In this document: one piece after another, positions 8,346-17,383 of the stretch
How the letters are laid out: the number at the start of each line of letters is the position of its first letter
Numbering within the stretch: position 1 is the first letter of the stretch
From: Pseudomonas sp. CROZ-RG-20F-R04-15
GTDB lineage: Bacteria; Pseudomonadota; Gammaproteobacteria; Pseudomonadales; Pseudomonadaceae
Direction of reading: 5' to 3'
DNA: 64,000 nucleotides
Assembly (NCBI RefSeq): GCF_022662375.1
Contig: NZ_JAKNQL010000001.1
Span: 434,001 to 498,000 of the forward strand
Program-made: the position numbers and the translations under genes
The notes under the pieces: generated by a model
What the model was told of the DNA's origin: nothing
The model's input: only the letters and a program-made list of their open reading frames with translations
The model's database searches: none

Positions 8346-9497
8346 TTAACGACCGCCCATGATCGCAATGTAGTCCTGAGTCCAGCGGCTATACGGCACA
8401 AACTTGCCGCCCTCAGCCTGCGGGGTTTTCCAGAAGGCGATCTTGTCGAACTGGTCGAAACCGTTGGTCTTGCAACCTTCAGCGCCAAGCAACTCGCTCT
8501 CCTTGCACGCCGCCGGAACCGCCGGCAAAGAGCCAAACCACGCCGCCACATCGCCCTGGACTTTCGGTTTCAGCGACCAGTCCATCCACTTGTACGCGCA
8601 GTTCGGGTGCTTGGCCTCGGCGTGCAACATGGTGGTATCCGCCCAGCCCGTAGCGCCTTCTTTCGGAATGGTCGAAGCGATCGGCTGCTTCTCGTTCATC
8701 AAACCATTGACCTGATACGGCCAGGCGCTCGACGCCACTACGCCTTCGTTTTTGAAGTCGCTCATCTGCACCGTGGTGTCGTGCCAGTAGCGGTGGATCA
8801 ACGGCTGCTGCGCACGCAACAGATCGAGCACGGCTTTGTACTGATCTTCGGTCAGTTGATACGGATCCTTGATACCCAGTTCAGGCTTGGTCGACTTCAG
8901 ATACAGCGCCGCATCTGCGATGTAGATAGGGCCGTCATAGGCCTGCACGCGGCCCTTGTTCGGCTTGCCGTCGGGCAGCTCCTGCGCGGCGAACACCACG
9001 TTCCAACTGGTCGGCGCGGTCTTGAACACGTTGGTGTTGTACATCAGCACGTTCGGGCCCCACTGATACGGGGTGCCGTAAGTCTGCTTGTTGACCACGT
9101 ACCACGGCGCATCTTTGAGGCGCGGGTCGAGGGTGTTCCAGTTCGGGATCAACGCGGTGTTGATCGGTTGCACACGCTTGCCGACGATCAACCGCAACGA
9201 GGCATCGCCCGATGCGGTGACCAGGTCGTAACCGCCCTTGGCCATCAGGCTGACCATTTCGTCAGAGGTGGCGGCTGTTTTCACATTGACCTTGCAGCCG
9301 GTTTCCTGCTCGAAACCGCTCACCCAGTCGTAGGCCTTGTCGCTCTCGCCACGTTCGATGTAACCCGGCCACGCAACGATATCCAGCTGACCTTCGCCAG
9401 CACCGACAGCCTTCAACGGCTCGGCGGCCTGCAGGCTGGCGCTGGCCAGCAGGGCCGTGGTGATTGCACTGAGCAGTGCGGTCTTGTGCACGAACAT
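8346..9497 (-). CDS. ydcS: Polyamine ABC transporter substrate-binding protein (YdcS/PotD-like)
   Basis: A 383-residue periplasmic protein with a clear Sec signal peptide (MFVHKTALLSAITTALLASASLQA then AEP). Downstream are LDIVAWPGYIERG, GCKVNVKTAATSDEMVSLM and YDLVTASGDASLRLIVG, all typical of PotD/PotF-type binding proteins. A GAGGG precedes the ATG at usual distance. It is encoded directly downstream of the second aldehyde dehydrogenase and upstream of the ATPase gene, as expected for a YdcSTUVW-like set. Putrescine or GABA-type ligands are inferred from the enzymes in the cluster. YdcS-type proteins have sometimes been linked to polyhydroxybutyrate chemistry; nothing here tests that. Confidence 0.85.
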   Translation of the reverse strand: MFVHKTALLSAITTALLASASLQAAEPLKAVGAGEGQLDIVAWPGYIERGESDKAYDWVSGFEQETGCKVNVKTAATSDEMVSLMAKGGYDLVTASGDASLRLIVGKRVQPINTALIPNWNTLDPRLKDAPWYVVNKQTYGTPYQWGPNVLMYNTNVFKTAPTSWNVVFAAQELPDGKPNKGRVQAYDGPIYIADAALYLKSTKPELGIKDPYQLTEDQYKAVLDLLRAQQPLIHRYWHDTTVQMSDFKNEGVVASSAWPYQVNGLMNEKQPIASTIPKEGATGWADTTMLHAEAKHPNCAYKWMDWSLKPKVQGDVAAWFGSLPAVPAACKESELLGAEGCKTNGFDQFDKIAFWKTPQAEGGKFVPYSRWTQDYIAIMGGR

Positions 9498-9580
9498 GGT
9501 TGAACCCTCTTCTTTAAATTATGGTCGGGGCAGTTGTGAACGCGGTGAAGCATGCCGTTAACGGCTTGTTATTAGCGTAG

Positions 9581-11068
9581 TCAGAGATGCTGGCCGTGGC
9601 GGGCCATGATGTGCCGCACCACGCTGTAGTCCTGCAGCGAATCACTGGATAAGTCTTTGCCGTAGCCGGAGCGTTTCAGCCCGCCGTGGGGCATTTCGCT
9701 GACCAGCATGAAATGGCTGTTGATCCACGTGCAGCCGTACTGCAAGCGCGCGGCGACCTGCATCGCCTTGTCCAGATTCTGCGTCCACACCGACGAGGCG
9801 AGGCCGTATTCCGAGTCGTTGGCCCAGTCGACGGCCTGCGCGAGTTCGTCGAAACGGGTCACCGTGACCACCGGGCCGAACACTTCGCGCTGGACGATTT
9901 CGTCGCTCTGTTTGCAACCGGCGAGCAGGGTCGGTTGATAGTAGAAACCGGCGCCGGAATGCACTGCCGCACCGGTCACGCGCTCAATATGCGGCTGACC
10001 GAGGGCGCGCTCGACGAAACTGGCGACGCGGTCACGTTGACGGGTGCTGATCAGCGGGCCGATCTCATTGTCGGCGTCACGTTTGCCGGCGAAGCGCAGG
10101 CTGCTGACGGCGGCGCCGAGTTCGGCGACCAGTTTGTCGTGAATCCCGGCCTGCGCGTAGATCCGGCACGCGGCGGTGCAATCCTGCCCGGCGTTGTAGT
10201 AGCCGTAAGTGCGCACGCCTTCGACCACGGACTGGATGTCGGCGTCGTTGCAGACGATTACCGGGGCTTTGCCGCCGAGTTCGAGGTGCGTGCGTTTCAG
10301 GGTTTTCGCGGCGGCCTGAAGGATTTTCTGGCCGGTGACGATATCGCCGGTCAGCGAGACCATGCGCACCTTGGCGTGGCCGACCAAATGGCTGCCGACG
10401 CCTTCGCCGCCACCGCAGATGATGTTGATCACCCCGCGCGGGAGGATTTCAGCCAGCGCTGGCGCCAGTGCGAGAATCGACAGCGGTGTGTGCTCGGAGG
10501 GTTTGAACACCAGCGTGTTGCCGGCGGCGAGGGCTGGGGCGATTTTCCACGCGGCCATCATGATCGGGTAGTTCCACGGAGCAATCGAGGCAACCACGCC
10601 AATCGGATCGCGCCGCACCATGCTGGTGTAGCCCGGCAAGTATTCGCCGCTGAGCTGACCGGTCTGGCAGCGTACGGCGCCGGCAAAGAAACGGAAGACA
10701 TCGACGGTCGCCGTCAGATCGTCCTGACGCGCAAGGTGCAACGGCTTGCCGCAGTTCAGCGATTCGAGGCGGGCGAGGTGGTCGGCGTGTTTTTCGACGG
10801 CGTTGGCGATGTCCAGCAGCATGTTTGAGCGCTGCTGCGGCGTGGTCCGTGACCATTCGGCGAAGGCGCGGTGGGCAGCGAGGATCGCGGCTTCGACCTG
10901 CTCGGTGCTAGCCTCGGCGATGTGCGTGAGGATTTCGCCGGTGGCCGGGTTGAGGATCGGCTCGACGAAACCTTCCCCGGCGACCAGTTCGCCGTCGATC
11001 AACAACGCGGTACACATCGGGGTTTGCGCGCCAGCCATTTTCCGCGATCTCTTTTCTTGTGTGGCCAT
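9581..11068 (-). CDS. Second aminobutyraldehyde-type dehydrogenase (YdcW paralogue)
   Basis: A 495-residue aldehyde dehydrogenase closely related to the one at 3684-5108. The two share near-identical blocks such as [26 protein letters not shown] and [16 protein letters not shown], which contains the catalytic cysteine. The N-terminus is about 20 residues longer. The ATG at 11068 is kept because GGGAG lies five bases upstream; shorter starts at 11038 and 11017 are possible. It is the first enzyme gene after the LysR regulator and precedes the importer. Two such enzymes in one cluster suggest oxidation of more than one aminoaldehyde, for example from putrescine and from a longer amine; this is inference. 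Confidence 0.83.
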   Translation of the reverse strand: MATQEKRSRKMAGAQTPMCTALLIDGELVAGEGFVEPILNPATGEILTHIAEASTEQVEAAILAAHRAFAEWSRTTPQQRSNMLLDIANAVEKHADHLARLESLNCGKPLHLARQDDLTATVDVFRFFAGAVRCQTGQLSGEYLPGYTSMVRRDPIGVVASIAPWNYPIMMAAWKIAPALAAGNTLVFKPSEHTPLSILALAPALAEILPRGVINIICGGGEGVGSHLVGHAKVRMVSLTGDIVTGQKILQAAAKTLKRTHLELGGKAPVIVCNDADIQSVVEGVRTYGYYNAGQDCTAACRIYAQAGIHDKLVAELGAAVSSLRFAGKRDADNEIGPLISTRQRDRVASFVERALGQPHIERVTGAAVHSGAGFYYQPTLLAGCKQSDEIVQREVFGPVVTVTRFDELAQAVDWANDSEYGLASSVWTQNLDKAMQVAARLQYGCTWINSHFMLVSEMPHGGLKRSGYGKDLSSDSLQDYSVVRHIMARHGQHL

Positions 11069-11169
11069 TGTTGCTCCCTGATATCGGGAGCCGGCCGTCT
11101 TATAGATGCAGCAAGACTAGTGCGCGGCTCCGAGGTCGACAAATTCTAAATACTGAAGGCTGCGTTCGA

Positions 11170-12084
11170 TTAAATAGATGGCTTGCGTCCGCCGTGGGGT
11201 TGCTCGCGGGCGACGGTGAGAAATGGATCGACCAGCGCCGGACGCGCGGTGCCACGGCGCCAGGCCAGGCCGACGTCGAGGGTCTGGTTGAGGTCGGCGA
11301 TGGGCCGCGCTTCGATGATGTCGCCCTCCAGTGACCATGGGCGATAAGTCATGTCCGGCTGAATCGACACGCCCAAACCGGCGGCGACCAGACTTCGCAC
11401 CGCTTCGGTGGACGCGGTTCTCAGAGTGATCTTCGGTTGCAGCCCGGAACCGCGCCAGAAACGCTGGGCGTTGCGATCCATTTCATCGACGTTGAGTTGA
11501 ATCAACGGCTCGCGGGCGACATCGGCGAGGTTGATGCTGTCGTGTTCCAGCAATGGGTGCTGCGCTGGCAGCCACAAACGGTGCGGCGAGTGGGTCAGTA
11601 CTTCAGTCTGCAAGGCGTGGCGATCTTCCAGGTTGGAGAGGATCAATACGCCGACATCGATCTCGCCGCTGACCAGCAAATGCTCGATGTAGGGCCGCTC
11701 GTCTTCCATCACGCGGATTTCGACGTTGGGATAGGCGCGTTGAAAACGCGTGAGCAGATCTGCCAGGTAATAACCGGCAACCAGACTGGTCACACCGACG
11801 ATCAACTGCCCGGCGACTTGGTCGGTACTCTGTTGCAGGCTGCGTTTGGCGTTATCCACAGTCGCCAGAATCAGGTGCGCCTGGCGTAGGAATTGATGGC
11901 CCTGGTGCGTAAGGGTCATGCCCTTGGCATGGCGGCTGAACAGGCTGACGCCGATCTCCTCTTCCAGTTGCTGGATCGCCAGAGTCAGGGTTGATTGGGA
12001 AATAAACGCGGTTTGCGCGGCGGCGGAAATCGAGCCGGTCTCGGCCACGGCGATGAAATGACGGATCTGACGCAGGGTCATCAT
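11170..12084 (-). CDS. LysR-family transcriptional regulator
   Basis: A 304-residue LysR regulator. Residues 1-60 form the winged helix-turn-helix (LRQIRHFIAVAETGSISAAAQTAFISQSTLTLAIQQLEEEIG). From about residue 90 the co-inducer domain follows, as in GQLIVGVTSLVAGYYLADLLTRF. Two adjacent ATG codons begin the frame at 12084 and 12081, and neither has a strong ribosome-binding site. It lies about 100 bases upstream of the second dehydrogenase on the same strand, so it is the likely regulator of the amine cluster, though co-transcription rather than divergence is unusual for LysR. Confidence 0.85.
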   Translation of the reverse strand: MMTLRQIRHFIAVAETGSISAAAQTAFISQSTLTLAIQQLEEEIGVSLFSRHAKGMTLTHQGHQFLRQAHLILATVDNAKRSLQQSTDQVAGQLIVGVTSLVAGYYLADLLTRFQRAYPNVEIRVMEDERPYIEHLLVSGEIDVGVLILSNLEDRHALQTEVLTHSPHRLWLPAQHPLLEHDSINLADVAREPLIQLNVDEMDRNAQRFWRGSGLQPKITLRTASTEAVRSLVAAGLGVSIQPDMTYRPWSLEGDIIEARPIADLNQTLDVGLAWRRGTARPALVDPFLTVAREQPHGGRKPSI

Positions 12085-12260
12085 GAAGAGGGTACCCAGT
12101 GGGCGGTTTTTATAGATTGGCCTGAGTGTATATCTATTTTCGCGAACGGCTTAAGCGTACCGAGCAACATCTGGAAGCACACTCGCAAGCAGTGCAGGGG
12201 CACTTTCGAACTAGGCTGAGGGCCTTATAGATCCGGATAACCCCTGTTTGGAGGCGGAAC

Positions 12261-12983
12261 ATGAACACCCGTGGATTGCTCGATCAACTGCTCAAGTCCG
12301 GTCAGGATCTGTTGCAGAACAAGGCCGGTGGCACGCAGAACAAACAGGCTACCGGTGGCCTGGGCGGTTTGCTTGGCGGCGCTTCTGGCTCCGGCGGTCT
12401 CGGCAGTCTGCTGTCAGGCGCAGGTGGCGGTGCGTTAGCGGCTGGCGCGATGGGCTTGTTGCTCGGTAACAAGAAAGTGCGCAAGGTCGGCGGCAAAGTC
12501 GCGATTTATGGCGGCCTCGCGGCGCTGGGCGTGCTGGCTTACAAGGCTTATGGCAACTACAACGCGCAAAAAGGCACCGCCCCACAAAGTGAACCGCAGA
12601 CCCTCGATCGTTTGCCACCGGCTCAGGCCGAACAGCACAGCCAGGCCATTCTCAAGGCGCTGGTCGCTGCCGCGAAGGCCGACGGCCACATTGATGACCG
12701 CGAACGCCAATTGATCGAAGGCGAATTCACCAAACTCGATAACGACCAGGAACTGCAGCATTGGCTCCATGCCGAACTCAACAAGCCCCTCGACCCGACC
12801 GACGTCGCCCGCGCCGCGAGCACGCCGGAGATGGCAGCGGAGATGTACATCGCCAGTGTGATGTTGGTGGATGAGGAGAACTTCATGGAGAAAAGCTATC
12901 TGGATGAACTGGCGCGGCAACTGAAGCTGGAGCCGGGGTTGAAGGTGGAGTTGGAGAAGCAGGTGCGCATCGCGTCGGCTTAA
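12261..12983 (+). CDS. DUF533 / TerB-like protein (YebE-like)
   Basis: A 240-residue protein with a low-complexity Gly/Ala/Leu-rich first half (GGLGGLLGGASGSGGLGSLL). One hydrophobic segment around residues 75-95 (VAIYGGLAALGVLAYKAYG) probably anchors it to the inner membrane. The C-terminal half is a TerB-like alpha-helical domain with AAAKADGHIDDRERQLIEGEF, the usual Asp/Glu-rich helix of DUF533. GGAG lies seven bases before the ATG. E. coli YebE belongs to this family and is envelope-stress linked, but its biochemical role is not established. The gene is transcribed away from the LysR gene. Confidence 0.8.
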   Translation: MNTRGLLDQLLKSGQDLLQNKAGGTQNKQATGGLGGLLGGASGSGGLGSLLSGAGGGALAAGAMGLLLGNKKVRKVGGKVAIYGGLAALGVLAYKAYGNYNAQKGTAPQSEPQTLDRLPPAQAEQHSQAILKALVAAAKADGHIDDRERQLIEGEFTKLDNDQELQHWLHAELNKPLDPTDVARAASTPEMAAEMYIASVMLVDEENFMEKSYLDELARQLKLEPGLKVELEKQVRIASA

Positions 12984-12997
12984 ACCCGGCTGACCCC

Positions 12998-13068
12998 CTT
13001 CGCGAGCAAGCTCGCTCCCACAGGGTATTGCGTTCCAATGTGGGAGCGAGCTTGCTCGCGAAGGCATT
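12998..13068. repeat. REP inverted pair
   Basis: Two facing palindromes (TTCGCGAGCAAGCTCGCTCC and its complement) are separated by about 15 bases. They lie between the DUF533 gene and wspA. Confidence 0.9.
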
Positions 13069-13276
13069 ATCCGCCGCACAGCGACGGCAATGACCATTCC
13101 ATCGCCCCTTTTTGCCATTACCCCACTGGCACGCCAGCCCCGAATTGTCGGACAGTCCCACCCCAGAGCCTTCCCGCCAACCCCGCCGGACAGGCACGAG
13201 GGTCAAAAGCGTCTTATAAATGAAACAGCGCCCTCGGCTATACTCCCCGCATTTCGATCAGGCACGAGGAATCACT

Positions 13277-14899
13277 GTGAAGAACTGGACGTTGCGCCAA
13301 CGCATTTTGGCGAGCTTTGCGGTGATTATCGCCATCATGTTGCTGATGGTCGTCGTTTCATATTCACGGCTGTTGAAGATTGAGGCCGGCGAGCAGAGCG
13401 TGCGTCAGGACGCTGTGCCCGGGGTGTATTTCAGCTCGATGATTCGTAGTGCCTGGGTCGACAGTTACCTGCAGACTCAGGAATTGCTGGGTCTGAAAAA
13501 AGGCCAGGGCATCAGCGCCGAAGACGCGGCGGACTTCAAGGCCTTCGAAGCACGCCTTGCCGAGCAGATGGGCAACTACCAAAGCACCGTGACCACTGAC
13601 GAGGACAAGGCCGAGTTCGCCGTGTTCAAGCAGGACGTGGTCAACTACAACAAGATTCAGACGCAGGTGCTTGATCTGCACCAGAGCAATCTTGACGATG
13701 CAGCGACGAAGATGTTCAACGAGCAACTGACCCCCGCCTGGATTGCCGGCCGGATGAAGCTCAACGACATCATCCGCGAGAACAAAGCTGTCGCCGATGA
13801 AGCCATGAACAATATCGACGATGCCGTGGCCGCCGCCAAAGTCAGCATGGCCATTTCCCTGTTGGTCGCCGTTCTGGCCGCCGGCCTGTGCGGCCTGTTG
13901 TTGATGCGCGCAATCATGGCGCCGATGAACCGCATTGTGGAGATCCTCGAGACCATGCGCACTGGCGACCTCAGTTCGCGCCTGAACCTTGAGCGCAAGG
14001 ACGAATTTGGTGCCGTCGAAACCGGCTTCAACGACATGATGACCGAGCTGACTGCACTGGTATCACAAGCCCAGCGCTCCTCGGTGCAGGTGACCACCTC
14101 GGTGACCGAAATCGCTGCCACTTCCAAGCAACAGCAAGCCACCGCTACCGAAACCGCAGCGACCACCACCGAGATCGGCGCAACGTCGCGTGAGATCGCC
14201 GCCACTTCGCGCGATCTGGTGCGCACCATGACCGAAGTCTCCACCGCCGCCGATCAGGCCTCGGTGCTCGCCGGCTCCGGCCAGCAAGGCTTGGCGCGGA
14301 TGGAAGACACCATGCACTCGGTGATGGGCGCGGCCGATCTGGTCAACGCCAAACTGGCGATCCTCAATGAGAAGGCCGGCAACATCAACCAAGTGGTGGT
14401 GACCATCGTCAAGGTTGCCGACCAGACCAACCTGCTGTCGCTCAACGCGGCGATCGAAGCCGAGAAGGCCGGTGAATACGGTCGCGGTTTTGCCGTGGTC
14501 GCCACCGAAGTGCGACGTCTGGCGGATCAGACCGCTGTCGCCACTTACGATATCGAGCAAATGGTTCGCGAGATCCAGTCGGCGGTGTCTGCCGGGGTGA
14601 TGGGCATGGACAAGTTCTCCGAAGAAGTACGCCGTGGCATGTCCGAAGTGCAGCAGGTCGGCGAACAGCTGTCGCAGATCATCCATCAGGTGCAGGCGCT
14701 GGCGCCGCGGGTGTTGATGGTCAACGAAGGCATGCAGGCGCAGGCCACTGGTGCGGAGCAGATCAACCATGCGCTGGTGCAGTTGGGCGATGCCAGCAGC
14801 CAGACCGTCGAGTCGCTGCGTCAGGCCAGTTTCGCCATCGACGAACTGAGCCAGGTGGCCGTCGGGCTGCGCAGCGGCGTTTCGCGATTCAAAGTCTGA
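13277..14899 (+). CDS. wspA: Wsp methyl-accepting chemotaxis protein WspA
   Basis: A 540-residue transducer. A first membrane span (about residues 10-30, ILASFAVIIAIMLLMVVVS) is followed by a periplasmic four-helix-type sensor domain. A second span (SMAISLLVAVLAAGLCGLLLM, near 190-210), a HAMP domain and the cytoplasmic coiled-coil follow, with the conserved hairpin tip QTNLLSLNAAIEAEKAGEYGRGFAVVA. I chose GTG at 13277 because GAGG sits upstream and the longer reading adds 19 unlike residues. A TATACT lies at 13239-13244 as a possible -10. WspA senses surface contact and drives the WspE kinase. It is the first gene of an intact wsp operon, the known mutational target for wrinkly-spreader types in P. 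fluorescens. Confidence 0.95.
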   Translation: MKNWTLRQRILASFAVIIAIMLLMVVVSYSRLLKIEAGEQSVRQDAVPGVYFSSMIRSAWVDSYLQTQELLGLKKGQGISAEDAADFKAFEARLAEQMGNYQSTVTTDEDKAEFAVFKQDVVNYNKIQTQVLDLHQSNLDDAATKMFNEQLTPAWIAGRMKLNDIIRENKAVADEAMNNIDDAVAAAKVSMAISLLVAVLAAGLCGLLLMRAIMAPMNRIVEILETMRTGDLSSRLNLERKDEFGAVETGFNDMMTELTALVSQAQRSSVQVTTSVTEIAATSKQQQATATETAATTTEIGATSREIAATSRDLVRTMTEVSTAADQASVLAGSGQQGLARMEDTMHSVMGAADLVNAKLAILNEKAGNINQVVVTIVKVADQTNLLSLNAAIEAEKAGEYGRGFAVVATEVRRLADQTAVATYDIEQMVREIQSAVSAGVMGMDKFSEEVRRGMSEVQQVGEQLSQIIHQVQALAPRVLMVNEGMQAQATGAEQINHALVQLGDASSQTVESLRQASFAIDELSQVAVGLRSGVSRFKV

Positions 14900-15435
14900 T
14901 GAGCGAAATCATCGCCAAACGCGGCGCTGCACCAGTGGCGAAGCCGGCGTTGTTCCTGCTGTTCCGCATCGGCAGCGAGCGTTACGCCTTGCGCGCAACC
15001 GAAGTGGCGGAGGTGCTGCCGCGCCTGCCGTTGAAGCCGATCGCGCGGGCGCCACAGTGGGTGGCCGGCGTATTCGCCTATCGCGGTGCGGTAGTGCCGG
15101 TGATCGACCTTAGCGCATTGACCTTTGGCCATGCCGCCCAGGCGCGCACCAGTACGCGTCTTGTGCTGGTCAATTACCAGCCTGATGAGTCGCAGCCAGT
15201 GCAATGGCTCGGACTGATTCTCGAACAGGCCACCGACACCCTGCGTTGCCATCCGCAGGAGTTTGCGCCCTACGGCCTCGATAACCGCGAGGCGCCTTAC
15301 CTCGGCCCGGTGCGCGAAGACGCTCAGGGCTTGGTGCAGTGGGTGCGGGTCAATGATTTGCTCGATGACGCCGTGCGCCGTTTGCTGTTCCCCGATCCGC
15401 CGTTGAATCCGGCGCAGCTTGAGGCGCAGCCATGA
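14899..15435 (+). CDS. wspB: CheW-like coupling protein WspB
   Basis: A 178-residue CheW-domain protein: FLLFRIGSERYALRATEVAEVLPRLPLKPI at the N-terminus and WVAGVFAYRGAVVPVIDLSAL in the core. It couples the WspA receptor to the WspE kinase. Its ATG overlaps the last base of the wspA stop, and its own end overlaps wspC by four bases, so the operon is translationally coupled. A second CheW paralogue, wspD, follows two genes later, as is normal for wsp. Confidence 0.93.
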   Translation: MSEIIAKRGAAPVAKPALFLLFRIGSERYALRATEVAEVLPRLPLKPIARAPQWVAGVFAYRGAVVPVIDLSALTFGHAAQARTSTRLVLVNYQPDESQPVQWLGLILEQATDTLRCHPQEFAPYGLDNREAPYLGPVREDAQGLVQWVRVNDLLDDAVRRLLFPDPPLNPAQLEAQP

Positions 15436-16703
15436 GCAGCGATCAGCGTTTTTTCGACTTTCTCAAGGAACGCATCGGCCTCGATGTCACCTCGGTTGGC
15501 CCGGCGATCATCGAGCGCGCCGTGCGTCAGCGCACCACACTCTCGCAAGCGGCACATGCCGATGAGTACTGGCAATTGCTGCAAGGCTCGCGGGACGAGC
15601 AGCAGGCGCTGATCGAAGCGGTGATCGTTCCCGAAACGTGGTTTTTCCGTTACCCGGAGTCCTTCGCCACGCTGGGCAAGCTGGCACGCAAACGTCTTGG
15701 CGAACTGAACAACATGCGTGCCTTGCGCATTCTCAGCCTGCCATGTTCCACCGGCGAAGAACCCTATTCGATCGCCATGGCCTTGCTTGACGCCGGGCTC
15801 AAGCCGCATCAGTTCAAGGTCGATGGTATGGACGTCAGCCCGCTCTCGGTGGAGAAGGCGCGGCGCGCGCTGTACGGCAAGAATTCGTTTCGCGGTCAGG
15901 ATCTGGATTTTCGCGACCGGCATTTCACGGCTGAGCAGGAAGGCCATCGAGTCAGTGACGATGTGCGTGAGCAGGTGCGTCTGCAGGTCGGCAATGTGCT
16001 CGATCCGACGCTGCTGGCCAGCGAGCCAGCGTTCGATTTCGTGTTCTGCCGCAACCTGCTGATCTATTTCGACCAGCCGACGCAGAAGCAGGTGTTCGAG
16101 GTGCTCAAGCGCCTGACCCATTTCGATGGCGTGCTGTTTATCGGGCCGGCCGAGGGCAGCCTGCTCGGGCGTTTGGGCATGCGTTCGATCGGTATCCCGC
16201 AATCCTTTGCCTTCAGCCGCCACAGCGACCCGCACCCCGAACCGCTGCCGACACCCAAACCGGTCGCGGTGCCAATCAGCCAACCACAGCGCAGCACGCC
16301 GCCAGCACCGGTGCGCAATCGACCGTTTGCCGCGGTAACGCCACTGCCGATCGCCAGCAAAAGCGCGAACCCGGACGCAGCAACGTTGTTGGCCAATATC
16401 GCCGCGCTGGCCAACGAAGGTAAAAGCGCCGAAGCCCGGGCTGCCTGCGAACAGTATTTGCGCAGCCACGAACCGGTGGCTCAGGTGTTTTACTGGCTTG
16501 GCTTGCTCAGTGATGTCGCCGGTCTGACTCTTGAAGCTCAAGGCTTCTATCGCAAGGCGTTGTACCTCGAACCGCAACATCCCGAAGCGTTGATGCACCT
16601 GGCCGCGTTGCTGCAGGCCCAGGGCGACACGGCGGGTGCCAGACGATTGCAGGAGCGTGCCGCCCGCAGCGGCCGCACCGCCGACAGTGAGCGTAAACGA
16701 TGA
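15432..16703 (+). CDS. wspC: CheR-type methyltransferase with TPR tail, WspC
   Basis: A 423-residue protein. The N-terminal and central parts are a CheR S-adenosylmethionine-dependent glutamate methyltransferase, with LSLPCSTGEEPYSIAMAL as the cofactor loop and FDFVFCRNLLIYFDQ as the catalytic-core motif. A Pro-rich linker near residues 260-300 leads to C-terminal tetratricopeptide-like repeats (VAQVFYWLGLLSDVAGLTLEAQGFYRKALYLEPQHPEAL). WspC methylates WspA and opposes WspF, setting signal adaptation. It overlaps wspB and wspD by four bases each. Confidence 0.93.
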   Translation: MSSDQRFFDFLKERIGLDVTSVGPAIIERAVRQRTTLSQAAHADEYWQLLQGSRDEQQALIEAVIVPETWFFRYPESFATLGKLARKRLGELNNMRALRILSLPCSTGEEPYSIAMALLDAGLKPHQFKVDGMDVSPLSVEKARRALYGKNSFRGQDLDFRDRHFTAEQEGHRVSDDVREQVRLQVGNVLDPTLLASEPAFDFVFCRNLLIYFDQPTQKQVFEVLKRLTHFDGVLFIGPAEGSLLGRLGMRSIGIPQSFAFSRHSDPHPEPLPTPKPVAVPISQPQRSTPPAPVRNRPFAAVTPLPIASKSANPDAATLLANIAALANEGKSAEARAACEQYLRSHEPVAQVFYWLGLLSDVAGLTLEAQGFYRKALYLEPQHPEALMHLAALLQAQGDTAGARRLQERAARSGRTADSERKR

Positions 16704-17383
16704 TCCCGTCCGACACCTTGAACGTCACCCACGAAGACGCCCGGGCCATCGATGATTGCTGGAACCGCATCGGCATCCATGGCGACAAGTCCTGTCCGCT
16801 GCTGGACGAGCACATTCATTGCCGCAATTGCTCGGTGTATTCCGCCGCTGCCACACGCCTGCTCGACCGTTATGCGTTGCAGCAGGACGAGCGCGATCCG
16901 GTGGCCAGCGCCGTTGAAACGGACGTTAAAACCCGTTCGCTGCTGATGTTCCGACTCGGCGAAGAATGGCTGGGGCTGGCGACGCGCAGCCTCGTTGAAG
17001 TGGCGCCGCTGCAGGCGATTCACTCGTTGCCGCACCAGCGCTCGCGGGCCTTGCTTGGCGTGGCGAATGTGCGCGGCGCGCTGGTGGCGTGCCTGTCGCT
17101 GGTCGAATTGCTCGATCTGGATGGCAGCGTTACTCCGGCCACCAGCGGGCGCATCATGCCGCGCATGCTGATCATCGCCGCCCATGGCGGGCCAGTCGTG
17201 GTGCCGGTGGACGAGGTCGACGGCATTCATGCCATCGACGAGCGGATCCTCGACGCGGCATCGCAATCCGGCGCCCAGGCCAGTGCCAGATACACCCGTG
17301 GCGTATTGCAATTCCGCGGGCGCAGCCTGCGCTGGCTGGATGAAGAACAGCTGCTGTCCGCCGTGACCCGGAGCCTCACATGA
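16700..17383 (+). CDS. wspD: CheW-like coupling protein WspD
   Basis: A 227-residue protein. The first 70 residues form a Cys/His-containing N-terminal extension (CWNRIGIHGDKSCPLLDEHI, then HCRNCSVY). The rest is a CheW domain (LMFRLGEEWLGLATRSLVEVAPLQAIHSLPH, then LLGVANVRGALVACLSLVELL). The extension, with several cysteines, differs from WspB. In P. aeruginosa WspB and WspD have non-redundant placement roles for WspA. Four-base overlaps join it to wspC and wspE. Confidence 0.92.
   Translation: MIPSDTLNVTHEDARAIDDCWNRIGIHGDKSCPLLDEHIHCRNCSVYSAAATRLLDRYALQQDERDPVASAVETDVKTRSLLMFRLGEEWLGLATRSLVEVAPLQAIHSLPHQRSRALLGVANVRGALVACLSLVELLDLDGSVTPATSGRIMPRMLIIAAHGGPVVVPVDEVDGIHAIDERILDAASQSGAQASARYTRGVLQFRGRSLRWLDEEQLLSAVTRSLT

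Noticed and set aside
6979..8349. 456-codon plus-strand open frame across the ydcT-like gene
   Set aside because: It covers an ABC ATPase with all motifs on the other strand and ends in repeat sequence.
12085..12260. Search for a tRNA or small RNA in the divergent LysR-DUF533 gap and other gaps
   Set aside because: No cloverleaf or T-psi-C-like GGTTCGAATCC sequence was recognised in this or the other intergenic gaps I read.
15324..16598. 424-codon open frame opposite wspC
   Set aside because: Antisense shadow of wspC; wspC has CheR motifs and operon overlaps.
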